This document shows, piece by piece, positions 1-8,316 of a DNA stretch of 64,000 nt. How positions within the stretch are numbered: the first letter of the stretch is position 1; each line of letters starts with the position of its first letter. Where the stretch lies: the NCBI GenBank assembly GCA_050951845.1, contig JBMNJV010000005.1, positions 186,001 through 250,000 on the forward strand, given 5' to 3'. Source of the DNA: UBA5436 sp050951845 (GTDB lineage: Bacteria; Bacillota; Clostridia; Saccharofermentanales; DTU023). The translations under genes were made by a program, and so were the position numbers. The notes under the pieces were generated by a model. It was not told the DNA's origin. It saw nothing but the letters and a program-made list of their open reading frames with translations, and searched no databases.

Positions 1-571
1 GCATACCTTTTTCCAGAATAAATGCACTGATACCTCTGTTGCCCAGTTCTTTATCCGTCATCGCAAAGATAATATAAATATCGGCATAGTATCCGTTTGT
101 TATAAAAATCTTATTGCCATTTAATAAATAATGATCACCTTTATCTTCTGCTTTCGTTTCTTGTCCGGCAGCATCACTACCTGCCCCCGGCTCTGTCAAA
201 CCGAATGCTCCTAATTTTTCTCCACTTGCTAACGGAATCAAATATTTTTCTTTTTGTTCTTCTGTTCCATACTGGTAGAGCGGCCAAGCTGCCAGAGATG
301 TATGTGCTGACACAATTACACCTGTACTGGCACACGCTTTGGAAATTTCTTCTACTGCAACAACATAATCCAAGTTTGTCATTCCGGAACCGCCATACTC
401 TTCCGGGAACGGAATGCCTAAAAAACCTAATTCTGCCATCTGAGCAATAACTTCCTCCGGAAATCTTTCCTCTTCATCAATTTCCGCTGCAATCGGTTCA
501 ATTTCTTTTTCTGTGAACTCTTGAACCATCTCCTGCAATAATTGTGTCTCATCCGAAAACTTGAAATTCAT
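1..571 (-). CDS. Acyl-CoA dehydrogenase (butyryl-CoA dehydrogenase-like), N-terminal part
   Basis: The first ~190 residues of an FAD-dependent acyl-CoA dehydrogenase; the gene runs off the left edge, so the C-terminal part with the catalytic Glu is not visible. It is absent as a closed ORF only because its stop lies outside. The translation opens MNFKFSDETQLLQEMVQEF and carries the helical N-terminal domain, then the flavin-binding stretch GAFGLTEPGAGSDAAG, typical of short-chain enzymes that oxidise or reduce butyryl-CoA. ATG at 571 is preceded by GAGAGG at good spacing. In butyrate-forming anaerobes this enzyme reduces crotonyl-CoA together with EtfAB; no etf genes are visible here, so butyryl specificity is inferred only from similarity. 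Confidence 0.9.
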   Translation of the reverse strand, partial: MNFKFSDETQLLQEMVQEFTEKEIEPIAAEIDEEERFPEEVIAQMAELGFLGIPFPEEYGGSGMTNLDYVVAVEEISKACASTGVIVSAHTSLAAWPLYQYGTEEQKEKYLIPLASGEKLGAFGLTEPGAGSDAAGQETKAEDKGDHYLLNGNKIFITNGYYADIYIIFAMTDKELGNRGISAFILEKGM

Positions 572-639
572 AATATCCCTCTCTTCTTTTATTATATTTG
601 TATATGCCATCTTGATTTTTCAACTATATTCTCAAAAAT

Positions 640-668
640 ATTATAGTAGATTTTCACCAAAAAGTTAA
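640..668 (-). promoter_or_regulatory. Predicted sigma-A promoter for the acyl-CoA dehydrogenase gene
   Basis: On the minus strand TTAACT (663-668) and a perfect TATAAT (640-645) are separated by 17 bp. The start codon at 571 lies about 60 nt downstream of the likely start point. Confidence 0.55.
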
Positions 669-742
669 TTAAATTAAGTAAAACTATGGCCTCAGATTTT
701 GTCTTGATTGCTGTTAATTACACAGTTGCAAAATCCAAGTGT

Positions 743-1906
743 CTACAGCTTTGAAACTGCAGCGGTAAAGCGTTGAAGCGCATTCTCCAGATCTTTTTTC
801 GGACATGCAAGATTGATTCTTTCAAATCCGTCACCTGCACTTCCGAAAATATAGCCATGGTCAAAAAAGAGCTGTGCTTCTTTCTCTAAAAACTCGCCCA
901 ATTCTTTGCTTTCCATTCCGAAACAACGACAATCAAACCAGGCTAAGTAAGTTCCCTCCATATCTGCCACCCAGATTTCAGGATGATGCTTATTCATATA
1001 ATTTTTGAAATATGTGTAATTATCAAAGACATGCTGAATTACTTCATCTACCCATTGACTGCATTCAGTATATGCCGTGACCAGAGCTTGATTGCCGAAA
1101 ATGCTGTAGGTATAGCATCCCGAAACATTTACTTCTAAATCAAAAGGTTCTCTGATGTTCTTATTGGAAACAATTGCATTTCCTACACAAAGTCCTGCCA
1201 AAGAAAAGGTCTTGCTTGCAGCATTGAACGTAATTGAATTCTCGGCATATTCTTCTCCCAAAGTCGCATAACAAATATGTTTATAACCCGGCATAACGAA
1301 ATCGTAATGAATCTCATCGGCAAATACTAACACATTATATTTATTGCAAATATCACCCATTCTTTTTAATTCTTCTGCCGTCCAAACACGTCCGACCGGA
1401 TTGTGAGGACTGCATAAAATGAATATTTTTGCTGTCTTCGCTTTTTCTTCAAAGTCTTCAAAATCAATTTCGTAACGTCCGTCTCTTAACACTAACTCAT
1501 TTTCTACTACTACTCGATTATTCAAGTTAATTGCTCTATAGAAAGGACCATAAACAGGTGTATTGATTAATATTTTATCTCCGGGCTCCGAGAAAGCGCG
1601 CACTCCTGCATATAAACCCTGAACTACGCCATTTAACTGAACGATCCAGGACGGATCAATCTCCCAACCGTGTCGGGTTTTCAGCCAATGACACATCGCA
1701 TCGGAGTATTTTTCATCCCACCAGGTGTAGCCCCACATCCCGAATTCAGCAACCTTTTTCAATGCTTCTATTATTTCAGGTGGGGAAAGCAATTCCATAT
1801 CCGCTGTAGAAAAAGGAATAACTTCCTCCGGCTGATCTCCCATGGCATTCCATTTATAAGAACCCATATTAGCTCTTGATCTTCGCTCCTCAAAATTATA
1901 TTTCAT
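743..1906 (-). CDS. MalY/PatB-type PLP-dependent C-S lyase / aminotransferase
   Basis: Class I/II fold PLP enzyme of the MalY/PatB group, which cleaves cystathionine or cysteine C-S bonds (beta-lyase) and in some species acts as an aminotransferase. From the chosen start it has 387 residues, normal for the family. The PLP-binding lysine is in NAASKTFSLAGL (about residue 232); the FADEIHYDF stretch provides the cofactor-binding Asp, and SPHNPVGRVW is the family Asn motif. An upstream in-frame ATG at 1927 is possible, but GAGAGGGG lies seven bases before the ATG at 1906, which decides the start. It is a single-gene unit between the acyl-CoA dehydrogenase gene and the opuC operon. The exact substrate cannot be read from sequence. 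Confidence 0.85.
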   Translation of the reverse strand: MKYNFEERRSRANMGSYKWNAMGDQPEEVIPFSTADMELLSPPEIIEALKKVAEFGMWGYTWWDEKYSDAMCHWLKTRHGWEIDPSWIVQLNGVVQGLYAGVRAFSEPGDKILINTPVYGPFYRAINLNNRVVVENELVLRDGRYEIDFEDFEEKAKTAKIFILCSPHNPVGRVWTAEELKRMGDICNKYNVLVFADEIHYDFVMPGYKHICYATLGEEYAENSITFNAASKTFSLAGLCVGNAIVSNKNIREPFDLEVNVSGCYTYSIFGNQALVTAYTECSQWVDEVIQHVFDNYTYFKNYMNKHHPEIWVADMEGTYLAWFDCRCFGMESKELGEFLEKEAQLFFDHGYIFGSAGDGFERINLACPKKDLENALQRFTAAVSKL

Positions 1907-2085
1907 TTCATAACCCCTCTCTTTCATGAAAAAATTTGTATATCAGATCAGAAACATCTTTCTACCGGTCAGAGAACCAAAAAACGTTGTCCATTGATCC
2001 TTTCTGCCGATCATGATCCAGAATGTTTAATTGATAATATTATATTCAATATTTTAAATATTATTTAACTTTTAAAAAGATGATA

Positions 2086-2736
2086 CTAAAAAGATGACGC
2101 TTTTTGCTGTTTCGGCGTAAGTTTCTTCTCGAGAAATCCCAGCAATATATCTAATAAGACTGCCATAAAGGCTGCTCCAAGTGCTCCTGCCCACACTACT
2201 TCACCTGCCTCTACCATATTGATTCCCCGTGTAATAATATCACCCAAGCCGCCGGATCCTACAAAAGTACCGACGGTTGTAATGCCAACTGCAATAACTA
2301 TGGCATTTTTAATTCCTCCTATAATTATCGAAATGCTTAAAGGAAGGACCACTTTAAATAATCTTTGAATTTTTGTCATACCCAATCCTTCTGCAATATC
2401 AAGCAATTTCTTATCTACATTTGTTATACCTACATATGTATTTTTTAAGATCGGCAATAATGAATAAAGAAAATTCGCAATTATTACGGTATTGCTGCCT
2501 AATCCGAAAAAAATCATTAACACGGATAACATCGCAATCGATGGAATTGTTTGTAAGATGTTGGCTATTATCATTGCCAAAGAATTGTCTTTTTGCTTAT
2601 AAGCCAGAAGAATGCCTAATGGTATTGCAACAAAACAAGCTAACAATACACCATATGCCGAAATCAGGAAATGAGTTCGACTCTGTATAAGAATATATCG
2701 CCAATTCTCAGAAAAATATTGAAATAAAGCTGTCAT
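2086..2736 (-). CDS. opuCD: Osmoprotectant ABC transporter permease (OpuCD-like)
   Basis: Integral membrane permease (216 residues, several hydrophobic segments) of the BetT-independent glycine betaine/carnitine/choline ABC family. The cytoplasmic coupling motif is visible as DIAEGLGMTKIQRLFKVVLP, matching the EAA loop that docks on the ATPase. It is the last gene of a four-gene minus-strand operon ATPase-permease-binding protein-permease, the order of Bacillus opuC. It starts 20 bp after the binding protein stop, with GGAGAAG before ATG. It pairs with the 3788-4414 permease to form the heterodimeric channel. Confidence 0.88.
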   Translation of the reverse strand: MTALFQYFSENWRYILIQSRTHFLISAYGVLLACFVAIPLGILLAYKQKDNSLAMIIANILQTIPSIAMLSVLMIFFGLGSNTVIIANFLYSLLPILKNTYVGITNVDKKLLDIAEGLGMTKIQRLFKVVLPLSISIIIGGIKNAIVIAVGITTVGTFVGSGGLGDIITRGINMVEAGEVVWAGALGAAFMAVLLDILLGFLEKKLTPKQQKASSF

Positions 2737-2756
2737 TTCTTCTTCTCCGCTGCATG

Positions 2757-3764
2757 TTAATCTTGTTCAAAATCCAAATCGAAATTTCTGTAAAGCGGTA
2801 TCTCTTGTAAAGAACTCTTCGCTACTTCTTCAAAAAAATTATTATCTGTTAAAAATATCTCAGCCACCCGATAGGGTTCCGTTTTTAATTCATCAGCTGC
2901 ATTATTTAAATCCTGCATAGTCTGTAAGGAAATTTGTCCTTTCAATTTTAACAGAATCCATTCCAGTTCCGGCTTTTGTTTTAACAAATCCAAAGTGACC
3001 ACCGGACTTGTTTCATAGGGCGGAAATAAGTCTTTGTCATCTTCTAACATAACTAAATCATAGGAACTTATTCTGCCGTCTGTTGAGTAGCCCAGGGCAA
3101 TATCAAGATTATCTGACGCGATCGCTTCATACACTAAGCCGATATCCATCGAATAAAGCTTGTCAAAACCGAATTCATAAACATCTAAAAAACCTTGATA
3201 ACCGTCTTTTCCCGGGCGATCAAGCCAAGCGGAATCAACACCGACGCGCAATTTATCCGCATATTGTTCTAAATCACTCGTATTATACAAATTATATTTT
3301 TCTTGAGTTTCTTTCGTAAGCATAAAAGTATAGGTGTTTTCAAAACCGTAAGACGGAAACCAGACTATATCAAAGCGCTCGTAGTAACCTTTGACTACAG
3401 CTTCCATTGTAGCTTCTGCCGACTCCAGAGGATCCAATCCCAATTCTCCTGTCAATGAAGTACCTGTATACATCACCCCTGCAACATTAGTATCGCCGTT
3501 CATCAGCGAATTATAGATAATAGGAGTTGATCCCAGATTGTTGATGATATGCACCTTGGATTCCGGCAAATAATGCTGAATCATTTGTTTAACGATCTCC
3601 GATACAATTTGTCTTTCTGTCGTATTTCCACCTGCGATTACAATATCGTTATCCTCGGCAGATCCTCCCAAACCCGGAAAAGAACACGAACAAGCAGTAA
3701 GTATAAAAATATTTAAGCAGAAGACCAAAACTATGTATGTCAGCTTTTTTTTGTTCTTCTTCAT
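2757..3764 (-). CDS. opuCC: Osmoprotectant-binding lipoprotein (OpuCC-like)
   Basis: Extracellular substrate-binding protein of the quaternary-amine ABC transporter, 335 residues. The N-terminus is a lipoprotein signal: positively charged MKKNKKK, a hydrophobic stretch, then the lipobox LTAC, so the mature protein is lipid-anchored at that Cys. The mature part begins NDIVIAGGNTTERQIVSEI and contains the GSTPIIYNSLMNGD and YTGTSLTG stretches usual for OpuAC/ProX-like binding proteins that recognise glycine betaine, carnitine or choline. RBS AAAGGGG precedes ATG at 3764. It sits between the two permeases in the operon. Which compatible solute is bound cannot be decided by eye. Confidence 0.88.
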   Translation of the reverse strand: MKKNKKKLTYIVLVFCLNIFILTACSCSFPGLGGSAEDNDIVIAGGNTTERQIVSEIVKQMIQHYLPESKVHIINNLGSTPIIYNSLMNGDTNVAGVMYTGTSLTGELGLDPLESAEATMEAVVKGYYERFDIVWFPSYGFENTYTFMLTKETQEKYNLYNTSDLEQYADKLRVGVDSAWLDRPGKDGYQGFLDVYEFGFDKLYSMDIGLVYEAIASDNLDIALGYSTDGRISSYDLVMLEDDKDLFPPYETSPVVTLDLLKQKPELEWILLKLKGQISLQTMQDLNNAADELKTEPYRVAEIFLTDNNFFEEVAKSSLQEIPLYRNFDLDFEQD

Positions 3765-3787
3765 ATTTCCCCTTTCCTCAATAAATA

Positions 3788-4414
3788 CTACCTGTGTGTT
3801 TTCGGTGTAACCTTCTGCTCTATTTTTCCCAACAGAAAATCGAAAAATATTGCCATCAGCGAAACCGGAATCGTTCCTCCCAGAATATAGTGGATATCAT
3901 AATTTTGTAATCCGGTATATATGAAGTCTCCCAATCCGCCGGCTCCGATATATGCCGCGAGCGTTGTCCAAGCAATCAAATATACGCCTGAAACTCTGAT
4001 CCCGGACATAATTACAGGAGCAGCCAATGGTAAAATTACTTTTTTCAAGACTTGAGATGAAGATAATCCCTGTCCTTTTGCTACGTCTACAATCTTCGGA
4101 TTCACATTCACTATACCCAGGTATGTATTTCTTAAAATCGGCAATAAAGAATATAAAGAAAGTGCCACGATTGCCGGCATTGTTCCGATACCTAACAGAG
4201 GAACCATAATAGCCAGTACTGCCAGCGACGGAAATGTTTGCAAAACTGATGTTACAGAAATAATAACCTGAGAAGTTCTTTTATATCTGGATATAAAGAT
4301 CCCCAGTGGAACTGCTATTAGTATTCCGGCAAATAGAGCAATTGCAAACATATAAATATGTTCAAAAATCTTCGCTAAAAGCCTCGTTCCGTTTTGCGTC
4401 AGCCAATCTAACAT
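3788..4414 (-). CDS. opuCB: Osmoprotectant ABC transporter permease (OpuCB-like)
   Basis: Second permease of the transporter, 208 residues, several membrane segments, with the EAA coupling loop as VDVAKGQGLSSSQVLKKVIL. It is clearly a paralogue of the 2086-2736 permease (shared LPILRNTYVGI/LPILRNTYLGI segment). The ATG at 4414 lies one base from the TGA of the upstream ATPase gene (TGAAATG), so the two are translationally coupled. Context and motif make the role secure; the B/D naming follows gene order only. Confidence 0.88.
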   Translation of the reverse strand: MLDWLTQNGTRLLAKIFEHIYMFAIALFAGILIAVPLGIFISRYKRTSQVIISVTSVLQTFPSLAVLAIMVPLLGIGTMPAIVALSLYSLLPILRNTYLGIVNVNPKIVDVAKGQGLSSSQVLKKVILPLAAPVIMSGIRVSGVYLIAWTTLAAYIGAGGLGDFIYTGLQNYDIHYILGGTIPVSLMAIFFDFLLGKIEQKVTPKTHR

Positions 4415-4415
4415 T

Positions 4416-5588
4416 TCAATCTGCCCTTTCGACGAGAGAATCAGTCTTACCTGTATCTTTTATACTCGTGGGAGGCGTATGAGAATCTAGCAATTGTTCA
4501 TGGATTTGACTTGATATTGAGGATACTGTGATTAAGCCCTGGAACCTGCCGTCAGCATCGACTACAGGTATGTGTTTGTAATCAAGTCGTTTGAGTAAAA
4601 ATAACACATCCTTTAAATTTGTATTCAGATCAGCATATGCCGTATCCTTCACGTATTGTGATATCGGCGTGTCCAGTGCAACTCCGCCTATATCTGCAGC
4701 ATCAACATATCCCATAAGTTTTTCTTCATCATCAACAACATAGATATATTTTACATTTTGCTCAGCTTGAATTTCTAAAGTATCCTTAACCGTATTATTG
4801 ATATTGACCGTTGCGGTGTGTATTAAATAGGGTCGCAGCGCATTTAAGATCAGTTTACCTTCTTTGCGTTTTCTGATCCCGACAAATTCTTCCACAAATT
4901 CATTAACCGGATGATTAAACAGATTCTCCGGAGTATCATATTGGACAATCTCCCCTTTATCCATAATTGCTATTTTATCCGATAATTTCAGCGCTTCATC
5001 CATGTCGTGAGTTACAAAAATCACTGTCACATTCAGTTTTTCATGCCATCTGATTATAAAATTCTGCAAAGCATCTCGCGTAACAGGATCCAATGCTCCA
5101 AAAGGTTCATCCATCAAAACAATTTTTTGTCTGGCCGCTATAGCCCGCATTACTCCGATACGCTGCTGCTGTCCACCGGACAGTTCCGACGGATAATATT
5201 TTAAATATTCCTCCGGCAACTCCGCATAACGAATTAATTGATGTGCTCTTTCCTTGAGCTCTTCTTCAGGCCATTTCAATAGTCTGGGAACGGTTATAAG
5301 GTTTTCATAAATTGTCATATGGGGCATCAGACCGATTTGTTGCACTACATATCCGATCGAACGTCTTAAAATTGTAGGATTAATGTCATTGATGTTTTTC
5401 CCGTTGATCAGAATACTGCCGCCGGTTAATTCCGTCATTCGATTAACCGTCCGTAAACACGTTGTTTTTCCACAACCTGATGGACCGATCAGGCTGACAA
5501 ACTCACCTGTTTCTACATTAAAGGAAATGTTGTTTAAGGCAACTGCCCCTCCCGGATACTTTTTAGATATGTTTTTTAGTTCTATCAT
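4416..5588 (-). CDS. opuCA: Osmoprotectant ABC transporter ATPase with CBS pair (OpuCA-like)
   Basis: ATP-binding subunit that energises the uptake system on the cytoplasmic side. From the chosen ATG (390 residues) the Walker A is GPSGCGKT at residues 35-42, followed by the signature LSGGQQQRIGVMRA and Walker B IVLMDEPFGALD. The C-terminal third contains two CBS modules (DNA/ionic-strength-sensing pair in OpuA/OpuC homologues), ending in a short polar tail. The ORF can be extended to 5657, but AGTAGGTG sits just upstream of ATG 5588 and the shorter N-terminus MIELKNISKKYPGG is the family norm. It is first in the operon, with a strong promoter and an operator-like repeat about 190 bp upstream. 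Confidence 0.9.
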   Translation of the reverse strand: MIELKNISKKYPGGAVALNNISFNVETGEFVSLIGPSGCGKTTCLRTVNRMTELTGGSILINGKNINDINPTILRRSIGYVVQQIGLMPHMTIYENLITVPRLLKWPEEELKERAHQLIRYAELPEEYLKYYPSELSGGQQQRIGVMRAIAARQKIVLMDEPFGALDPVTRDALQNFIIRWHEKLNVTVIFVTHDMDEALKLSDKIAIMDKGEIVQYDTPENLFNHPVNEFVEEFVGIRKRKEGKLILNALRPYLIHTATVNINNTVKDTLEIQAEQNVKYIYVVDDEEKLMGYVDAADIGGVALDTPISQYVKDTAYADLNTNLKDVLFLLKRLDYKHIPVVDADGRFQGLITVSSISSQIHEQLLDSHTPPTSIKDTGKTDSLVERAD

Positions 5589-5750
5589 TTTGCACCTACT
5601 TCGGTTCTGTTGAAATGAATCCCGCATTCTTTCAATAATTCCTGTTTTCACATTCAATCTGCTTAATATTTGTTTAAATGTGTGAGAAATATTTTAGTCT
5701 GCCAGAAACCTTTCGGATAATGAGTATGTTTTTTGTATTACTCTACGAAT

Positions 5751-5786
5751 ATCTTGTAACTATCATTTATCTTGTAACTATCATTT
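5751..5786. repeat. Exact 18-bp tandem duplication over the predicted opuC start point
   Basis: The 18-mer ATCTTGTAACTATCATTT occurs at 5751-5768 and again, without a gap or mismatch, at 5769-5786. Its right edge is two bases from the predicted opuC -10 box, so the repeats cover roughly +1 to +35 of the transcript. This is where a repressor operator would sit. No inverted symmetry is evident within the unit. Confidence 0.9.
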
Positions 5787-5787
5787 A

Positions 5788-5816
5788 ATTATACGCATTG
5801 CATGAAAATCTGTCTA
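5788..5816 (-). promoter_or_regulatory. Predicted sigma-A promoter of the opuC operon
   Basis: Minus strand TAGACA (5811-5816), 17 bp spacer, perfect TATAAT (5788-5793). This leaves a leader of about 190 nt before the opuCA ATG. It is the best match to the sigma-A consensus in this intergenic region (5589-5916). Confidence 0.65.
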
Positions 5817-5916
5817 GTTTACTTCAATTTTTTGTAAATTACGATAGCCTGCAGAATTCAACAGGTAATAACATAACATCGTTTGCTTGATTTTTGTCGG
5901 AAAAACGGCAATGTTA

Positions 5917-6339
5917 TCACATATTTAACAGAAAATCATTAGCAGTTTTGAGTAAGCGTTTTTGGCTATCCCAGTTAAAAGCTTTTAATGCATCTTCATA
6001 AGATAATAGCGCTATTTTTATTATTTCATCTTCTTGAGCTATGGGTTGTTGATCTTGATATTCAGCCAAAAAATAGACTACTTGTTTGATGGTATTTTCT
6101 TTCTCCGGTAAAGGATATTCGTCCGAAACTTTGAATCCGTCAAGAATTTTCGGATTCAGCCCGGTTTCTTCATTGATTTCTCTGAGAGCAGTTTCAAGCT
6201 CAGTTTCATGGCTTTCAACGTGTCCTTTGGGAAAACTGTAAAAACCGGCTTGCTGTTTAACCAGAAGATACTTTATTTCATCATTGATGCGTGTAAAGAT
6301 AATTGCTCCGCACGATTTTTCATATTTGGTATCATCCAT
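5917..6339 (-). CDS. Nudix hydrolase (Ap4A hydrolase/MutT-like)
   Basis: A 140-residue Nudix hydrolase, which cleaves nucleoside diphosphate-X substrates in the cytoplasm. The Nudix box is intact at about residues 39-61: Gly39, Glu45, then REINEETG, matching Gx5Ex7REUxEExGU, so the metal-binding glutamates are all present. The N-terminal KSCGAIIFTR strand and the YSFPKGHVE run resemble bis(5'-nucleosyl)-tetraphosphatases, so Ap4A is the likeliest substrate. RBS AAAGGA lies upstream of ATG. It stands alone and is divergent from birA. Confidence 0.88.
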   Translation of the reverse strand: MDDTKYEKSCGAIIFTRINDEIKYLLVKQQAGFYSFPKGHVESHETELETALREINEETGLNPKILDGFKVSDEYPLPEKENTIKQVVYFLAEYQDQQPIAQEDEIIKIALLSYEDALKAFNWDSQKRLLKTANDFLLNM

Positions 6340-6678
6340 TTATTAATCCTTTAACATTGCACCATCAGCATTACGTCAATATAAATATAATCATTATTAT
6401 ATTGTTTTTATTTGACTTTGTAAATTTTTATAATTAATTATATTAGCTTTATCAATTTAACGCAGATTAAATAATCAAAAAATTACAAATAATGACAATA
6501 ATATTTCTTTTACCACATTTTTGAGATAAATCGCTGCATTAATATCTCAAATTTTATCTTACATATAAAATAATCAATTAATATATATTGTCACTCTTTT
6601 TTATTTTGCGTGTTGACAATATTATTGACCATAGTAATATTTATAACATAATAATTATTCACAGAAATCTGAGCGGAA
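6340..6678. other. AT-rich divergent intergenic region between the Nudix gene and birA
   Basis: 339 bp, very AT-rich, with no credible ORF. It holds the birA promoter (6613-6640). A weak dyad around it (TTATTG near 6623 against CATAATAA near 6647) could be a BirA operator, but it does not resemble the canonical TTAAC-type biotin operator well. I see nothing else. Confidence 0.5.
6613..6640 (+). promoter_or_regulatory. Predicted promoter of birA-bioY
   Basis: Perfect TTGACA at 6613-6618, 16 bp spacer, TAATAT at 6635-6640. A second overlapping option is TTGACC at 6625-6630 with CATAAT at 6647-6652. Start codon at 6679. Confidence 0.55.
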
Positions 6679-7686
6679 ATGGATAATCAGTTGAAACAAA
6701 ACAAGATTAATAATGTTGAAATTTTTGTATTACACAAATTGGAATCTGATACGGGTGAATGGATTTCGGGTGGTAAATTGGCTAAGCAAGCAAAGGTCAG
6801 TCGTAATACAATTTGGCGTGCGATCAAAAAACTGCAAAATGCAGGATATTCGATTCAGTCAGTAACCGGCAGAGGGTACCGATTACAACATGAGCAGGAT
6901 CGTCTTTCTGCCGCCGGAATCAGTCTTAAATTAAAGAATCCGGCCACTTATCAAATTGAAGTATATAATACTATTGACTCCACGAATAATTATCTTAAAA
7001 TTAAAGCCCGTGAGAATGCAGTTTCAGGTACATTGATTGTTGCCAATGCTCAAGAAAACGGACGCGGCCGCAGAGGAAGGGATTTCTTTTCACCTCCGGG
7101 AACAGGCGTTTACTTCAGTTTATTGCTCAGACCGAATCACGACTATGACCTTAGTCAAAAAAGCCCGGCCCTGGCAGCAGTGGCTTTAGCAAAAGCAATT
7201 GATAAAATTTCCGGAAAAAGCACAGGGATAAAATGGGTTAATGATATTTATCTCGGTAATAAAAAAATTGCCGGTATTTTGAGTGAGGCAGAATTGGATT
7301 TTGAAACAAGAACAATCTCATATCTGGTTATCGGCGTAGGAATAAACGTATATCTACCCAAAAATGATTTCCCCGAGCAAATCGCAAATACAGCAACAGC
7401 AATGTACTCTTGTGCTGAAAGACGTTCGGGAATAAGAAACAGTATCGTTGCAGAATTTTTGAATCAATGGGAAATATATGCCAACCGGAATAATATGGAA
7501 CAAGCTATAAAAGTCTTCAGAGAAAAATCTATTCTGACAAATAAAATTGTCGATATTTGGCATAACAATAATTTATTGCAAGCTAAAGTTCTGGATATTG
7601 ATGAAGAATTTGAACTTACGGTTCAACTTGAAGACGGTTCTATCAAAACAATTAATCATGGCGAAGCCACTTTGCATAAAGAATGA
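6679..7686 (+). CDS. birA: Bifunctional biotin-protein ligase / biotin operon repressor BirA
   Basis: Attaches biotin to acceptor lysines of carboxylases via biotinyl-5'-AMP and, with its DNA-binding domain, represses biotin genes. The 335 residues contain an N-terminal winged helix (about 10-70; LAKQAKVSRNTIWRAIKKL is the recognition helix region), the catalytic loop GRGRRGR at 128-134, and the KWVNDIYLGNKKIAGIL catalytic core with the key Lys, followed by a C-terminal SH3-like domain. The presence of the HTH marks the regulatory type. bioY follows 54 bp downstream on the same strand, so the enzyme probably senses biotin status for the adjacent uptake gene. Start chosen at the first ATG; GAGCGG is a fair RBS. 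Confidence 0.93.
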   Translation: MDNQLKQNKINNVEIFVLHKLESDTGEWISGGKLAKQAKVSRNTIWRAIKKLQNAGYSIQSVTGRGYRLQHEQDRLSAAGISLKLKNPATYQIEVYNTIDSTNNYLKIKARENAVSGTLIVANAQENGRGRRGRDFFSPPGTGVYFSLLLRPNHDYDLSQKSPALAAVALAKAIDKISGKSTGIKWVNDIYLGNKKIAGILSEAELDFETRTISYLVIGVGINVYLPKNDFPEQIANTATAMYSCAERRSGIRNSIVAEFLNQWEIYANRNNMEQAIKVFREKSILTNKIVDIWHNNNLLQAKVLDIDEEFELTVQLEDGSIKTINHGEATLHKE

Positions 7687-7720
7687 AACTTTTTGAATAT
7701 AAAGAATGAAACTTTTGAAT
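7676..7720. repeat. Degenerate 22-23 bp tandem repeat at the birA-bioY junction
   Basis: The unit ATAAAGAATGAAACTTTTGA(AT) appears at 7676-7698 (23 bp, one extra T) and 7699-7720 (22 bp), with a decayed third copy beginning at 7721. The birA stop codon lies inside the first copy. Confidence 0.85.
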
Positions 7721-7740
7721 TAAAGAATAGAAAGCATGAA

Positions 7741-8310
7741 ATGGTGAACTCAAAATTATCTGTCAGACAAATTACAATCAGCGCTTTAATGATTGCCGCT
7801 TTAATTGTTTGTACACAAATCTCTATCAATCTTCCGGGTGGAATTCCTTTTACAATGCAGACCTTTGCAGTCGCTTTAATCGGATTCCTGCTGGGATTAA
7901 AAACGGGAACATTGGTCGTCGGAGTTTATTTAATCTTAGGTCTGATCGGTTTTCCGGTTTTTTCCAACTTCGGTTCCGGACCGGCAAAAATTTTCGGTCC
8001 GACAGGAGGATATTTAATCGGTTTTATACCGATGGTTGTTTTATGCGGTCTTGCAGCCGGTTTGATCTCAAAAAACAAATCTCCGGCCACGTATATATGG
8101 GCTGTTTTGCTGTCTCTTACAGGTCTGATCTGCTGCCATTTACTGGGAATTATCTGGTTGGCGGCAAGAACTGAGATGAACTTAGTCACCGCAACAATCA
8201 GCGGTTCTCTGCCTTTCATAATCAAAGATATCGCTTCAGTTATTTTAGGTTATATAACGGCGGAGATTCTGGCAAAACAGCTTAACAGAATACTCAACAA
8301 AGCATCGTAG
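7741..8310 (+). CDS. bioY: Biotin transporter BioY (ECF S component)
   Basis: Membrane S component that captures biotin and works with an ECF energising module (or alone). The 189-residue protein shows the BioY signature: an N-terminal helix with MIAALIVCTQI, then LPGGIPFTMQTFAVALIGFL, the loop GPAKIFGPTGGYLIGFIP, and a C-terminal hydrophobic pair. The open frame extends to a TTG at 7693, but no Shine-Dalgarno precedes that codon and it falls in the tandem repeat, so the ATG at 7741 is preferred although its RBS (AGAAAG) is also weak. Genes for EcfA/EcfT are not in the window. It converges on ispF with six bases between stops. Confidence 0.9.
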   Translation: MVNSKLSVRQITISALMIAALIVCTQISINLPGGIPFTMQTFAVALIGFLLGLKTGTLVVGVYLILGLIGFPVFSNFGSGPAKIFGPTGGYLIGFIPMVVLCGLAAGLISKNKSPATYIWAVLLSLTGLICCHLLGIIWLAARTEMNLVTATISGSLPFIIKDIASVILGYITAEILAKQLNRILNKAS

Positions 8311-8316
8311 TTTAAA

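Noticed and set aside
6613..6660. Canonical biotin operator at birA
   Set aside because: Only a weak dyad is present; the TTAAC-type arms known for BirA are missing, so no operator is claimed.
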